Positions 12,620 through 14,573 of a stretch of DNA of 14,573 nucleotides are shown piece by piece (the stretch's first letter is position 1; the number at the start of each line of letters is the position of its first letter). This stretch comes from DATKLX01 sp035542155 (GTDB lineage Bacteria; Chloroflexota; Anaerolineae; Anaerolineales; Anaerolineaceae). Position numbers and translations under genes: made by a program. The stretch spans positions 1 through 14,573 of the forward strand of contig DATKLX010000109.1 in assembly GCA_035542155.1 (NCBI GenBank), given 5' to 3'. The notes beneath the pieces are model-generated. The model saw only the letters and a program-made list of their open reading frames with translations, was not told the DNA's origin and did no database searches.

Positions 12620-14573
12620 ATGGACGCATATACCAGCTCCACTTCGGAATCGCGATCGGGTGGGTGCAGTCCCATGCTTGCGTTGGTGCTTGCATCCCTG
12701 TGGGTCGTCATCCTGACCGCCGCCACCCAGGGTGGCTCCTGGCTGGTCGATGAGCTAATTAACGAGGGCGCGCGGTCGTCGCTGCACTCAGTACAGGCGA
12801 TCATCCAACTGGTTTACGGGCTGGGCGTGGTGATCCCCTTCTCTATGCTGGCCCGTTCCTGGAAAGGAACTCCACCGGGAGGCGCGTTCCGCTCCTGGGC
12901 GCTGGCAGGCTGGTTCTGCCTGATCCTCACCCCGATTCGGCTGGTCGGAATGGTCCAGACTCAGCTCGGCAACCTGCTCCAGATCGTCATGACCCTTGTT
13001 TTCCTGGCGATTTGCCTATGGCTCGACCGCCGGTCCCTGCGGCCCGTCCGGAACTCTCTGAGAGGCCGCCCAGGCGGCGTTTCCATTGCCCTGATCCTGG
13101 CCGGTTTGGTCGGCCTGCCCTGGCTGGCGTGGGGAGCGTTGGGCTCGCCGGAGGATATCCTCCTCAACGTCGTGGCTGCTCTGCTCCTCGGTCTGGCTGT
13201 GGCCTGGATCCTGGAAATGGGCCTGTTTCAAAATCAAAATGATTCCGCCGAGGGTGAAACGTTTGGCCGTTTCCTGGCCCTGGGCTGGCTGGCCGCGACG
13301 GCGCTGGCCGTAATTGTGACCGGGTTTGGACTGCGGGGGCACGAATGGGTGCTGCTGTATGTCCTCCCGGGGCTGGGCTGGCCGCTGGTCGTACTGCGCT
13401 GGCAGGTTCGTCCGGCACGAGCCCCGGTCGAACTGCTGGTTGGCCTGACCGCTGCCTTCCCTCTACTTTTCGTCGATCCCTCCGAGCTGTCACTCGGGGT
13501 GACCGGCGGACCGGGAGAGCTGATCCAATGGGTGAACCAGGCCGGCCAGGTGAGCCTGGCAGTCTGCCTGGCATCCGGCCTGATCCTGTATGCCCTGCGG
13601 AACTCGCTGCGCGGGCTGCAGGCGAGCTCGCTGCGCTGGGCGCTGGCCGTCCTGGTCTGGGTCGCCGGTGGGGTGATCTACGCTTTGGTGGGGCAGCCTG
13701 GTTTTTACGGCGACCAGCTCTTTGTCATTCTGAAAGATCAGGCAGATTTATCACCTGCCCGGGCCATCCAATCCATTCCGGAGCGGCGCGAGTACGTCTA
13801 CCGCACCCTGGTTCACCAGGCAGATACCAGCCAGGCAAACCTGCGGGCGGCCCTGGACCGGTGGCATATCGCGTATATACCATACTATTTAATAAATGGG
13901 CTGGAGGTTAACGCGGGACCATGGATGCGCGTCTGGCTTACCAACCAGCCCGAGGTCGACCGGGTGCTGGACAGCCCGCACCTGCGGCCCCTGCCGGCAG
14001 GTTTGGTAGTTTCTCGGGGAGACGAACCCGCCCCCACCCGGCCGCAATGGAACCTGACCAATATTGGTGCGGACCGGGTCTGGAGCGAATTGGGGGTCAC
14101 CGGGAAGGGTGTAGTCGTGGGCCAGTCCGACAGTGGAGTGCAGGTCGATCATCCCGATCTCGCGGCGAGCTACCGCGGCGCGGGCGGCCAGAATGATTAC
14201 AACTGGTGGGACCCATGGTTCCACACTGCTGCGCCGGTGGATTATGGCGGCCATGGAACCCACACCCTGGGAACAATTCTGGGGACTAAAACCGGCGTGG
14301 CCCCGGGGGCGCAGTGGATTGGCTGCGCCAATGAAGCCCGCAATATGGGCAACGTGGGGTTCTACCTGGATTGCATGCAGTTTATGCTCGCTCCCTTTCC
14401 CGAAAATGGCAACCCGCTGCGAGATGGCGACCCGGCCCGGGCAGCCGATGTGCTCAACAACTCCTGGGGCTGCCCGGAAACAGAAGGGTGTGATGCCAAC
14501 GCTCTCCAACCTGCGGTGAAAGCGCTGAAGGCCGCAGGGATTTTTGTGGTCGCCTCCGCGGGGAATGACGGGT
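12620..14573 (+). CDS. Polytopic membrane protein with propeptide and S8 (subtilisin) protease domain, partial
   Basis: The frame is open from ATG 12620 to the window end (651 residues; the 3' end is missing). Residues 18-357 hold about 11 hydrophobic helices (near 18-36, 59-78, 92-110, 117-135, 153-174, 180-202, 216-238, 242-262, 267-285, 309-327, 338-357). Basic loops (78-90, 136-150, 260-268, 328-339) alternate with acidic or neutral ones, which predicts the N terminus inside and the C-terminal domain outside. Residues about 364-455 look like an I9-type propeptide (FVILKDQADLSPA; later LINGLEVNAG, TNQPEVDRVLDSP). A bacillopeptidase F-like catalytic domain follows: catalytic Asp504 in QSDSGVQVDHPDL, His545 in GGHGTHTLG, and oxyanion Asn649 in ASAGNDG. 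The nucleophilic serine lies beyond the window. AGGAG at 12605-12609 is 10 nt before ATG. Likely an envelope-anchored, outward-facing protease, perhaps released by self-cleavage; the target is unknown. Confidence 0.92.
   Translation, partial: MDAYTSSTSESRSGGCSPMLALVLASLWVVILTAATQGGSWLVDELINEGARSSLHSVQAIIQLVYGLGVVIPFSMLARSWKGTPPGGAFRSWALAGWFCLILTPIRLVGMVQTQLGNLLQIVMTLVFLAICLWLDRRSLRPVRNSLRGRPGGVSIALILAGLVGLPWLAWGALGSPEDILLNVVAALLLGLAVAWILEMGLFQNQNDSAEGETFGRFLALGWLAATALAVIVTGFGLRGHEWVLLYVLPGLGWPLVVLRWQVRPARAPVELLVGLTAAFPLLFVDPSELSLGVTGGPGELIQWVNQAGQVSLAVCLASGLILYALRNSLRGLQASSLRWALAVLVWVAGGVIYALVGQPGFYGDQLFVILKDQADLSPARAIQSIPERREYVYRTLVHQADTSQANLRAALDRWHIAYIPYYLINGLEVNAGPWMRVWLTNQPEVDRVLDSPHLRPLPAGLVVSRGDEPAPTRPQWNLTNIGADRVWSELGVTGKGVVVGQSDSGVQVDHPDLAASYRGAGGQNDYNWWDPWFHTAAPVDYGGHGTHTLGTILGTKTGVAPGAQWIGCANEARNMGNVGFYLDCMQFMLAPFPENGNPLRDGDPARAADVLNNSWGCPETEGCDANALQPAVKALKAAGIFVVASAGNDG

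Noticed and set aside
13345..13911. 188-codon + strand frame inside the membrane protease gene
   Set aside because: It is an out-of-frame, Gly/Pro/Arg-rich shadow typical of G/C-rich coding DNA.

Overview
The window looks like a chromosomal segment of a Chloroflexota bacterium, probably class Anaerolineae. The basis is inference from protein style: Pro/Thr/Ala-rich linkers behind lipoprotein signal peptides, a serine hydroxymethyltransferase fused to a glycine-cleavage T protein, a TGS-domain uridine kinase-like protein, and a CACAGAG-type intergenic repeat. No rRNA, tRNA, CRISPR array, integrase or transposase was seen.

Layout. Positions 1-347 hold no convincing gene, only a possible 3' remnant and the leader of a sugar ABC transporter. 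On the + strand, 348-3618 encodes a lipoprotein substrate-binding protein and two MalF/MalG-type permeases. A perfect 16-bp hairpin lies between the binding protein and the first permease, and a terminator-like hairpin follows the second. A second lipoprotein solute-binding protein (3839-5209) follows without permeases of its own, and no transport ATPase is encoded here. A TGS/ThrRS-like/uridine kinase protein (5292-7040) ends at a convergent junction with a large bidirectional hairpin and short tandem repeats (7048-7250). On the - strand are a class I/II aminotransferase (7276-8502) and, upstream of it, a 1041-residue GlyA-GcvT fusion (8669-11794). A good sigma70-type promoter for the fusion carries a palindrome over its start site. 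Transcribed divergently on the + strand are a GNAT acetyltransferase (12012-12614) and, 5 nt later, a long reading frame that runs off the window (12620 onward). It encodes about 11 membrane helices, a propeptide-like domain and a subtilisin-family (S8) protease domain.

How the genes work together. The first block is carbohydrate uptake and probably borrows a shared MsmX/UgpC-type ATPase encoded elsewhere. The fusion joins two enzymes that both make or use 5,10-methylene-tetrahydrofolate during serine/glycine interconversion. The aminotransferase on the same strand may be co-expressed with it, but its substrate cannot be read from sequence. The acetyltransferase and membrane protease look translationally coupled.

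The two most unusual objects are: (1) the GlyA-GcvT fusion, whose central linker looks like a decayed second copy of the GcvT folate-binding region; and (2) the polytopic membrane protein carrying an outward-facing bacillopeptidase F-like protease with an internal propeptide.
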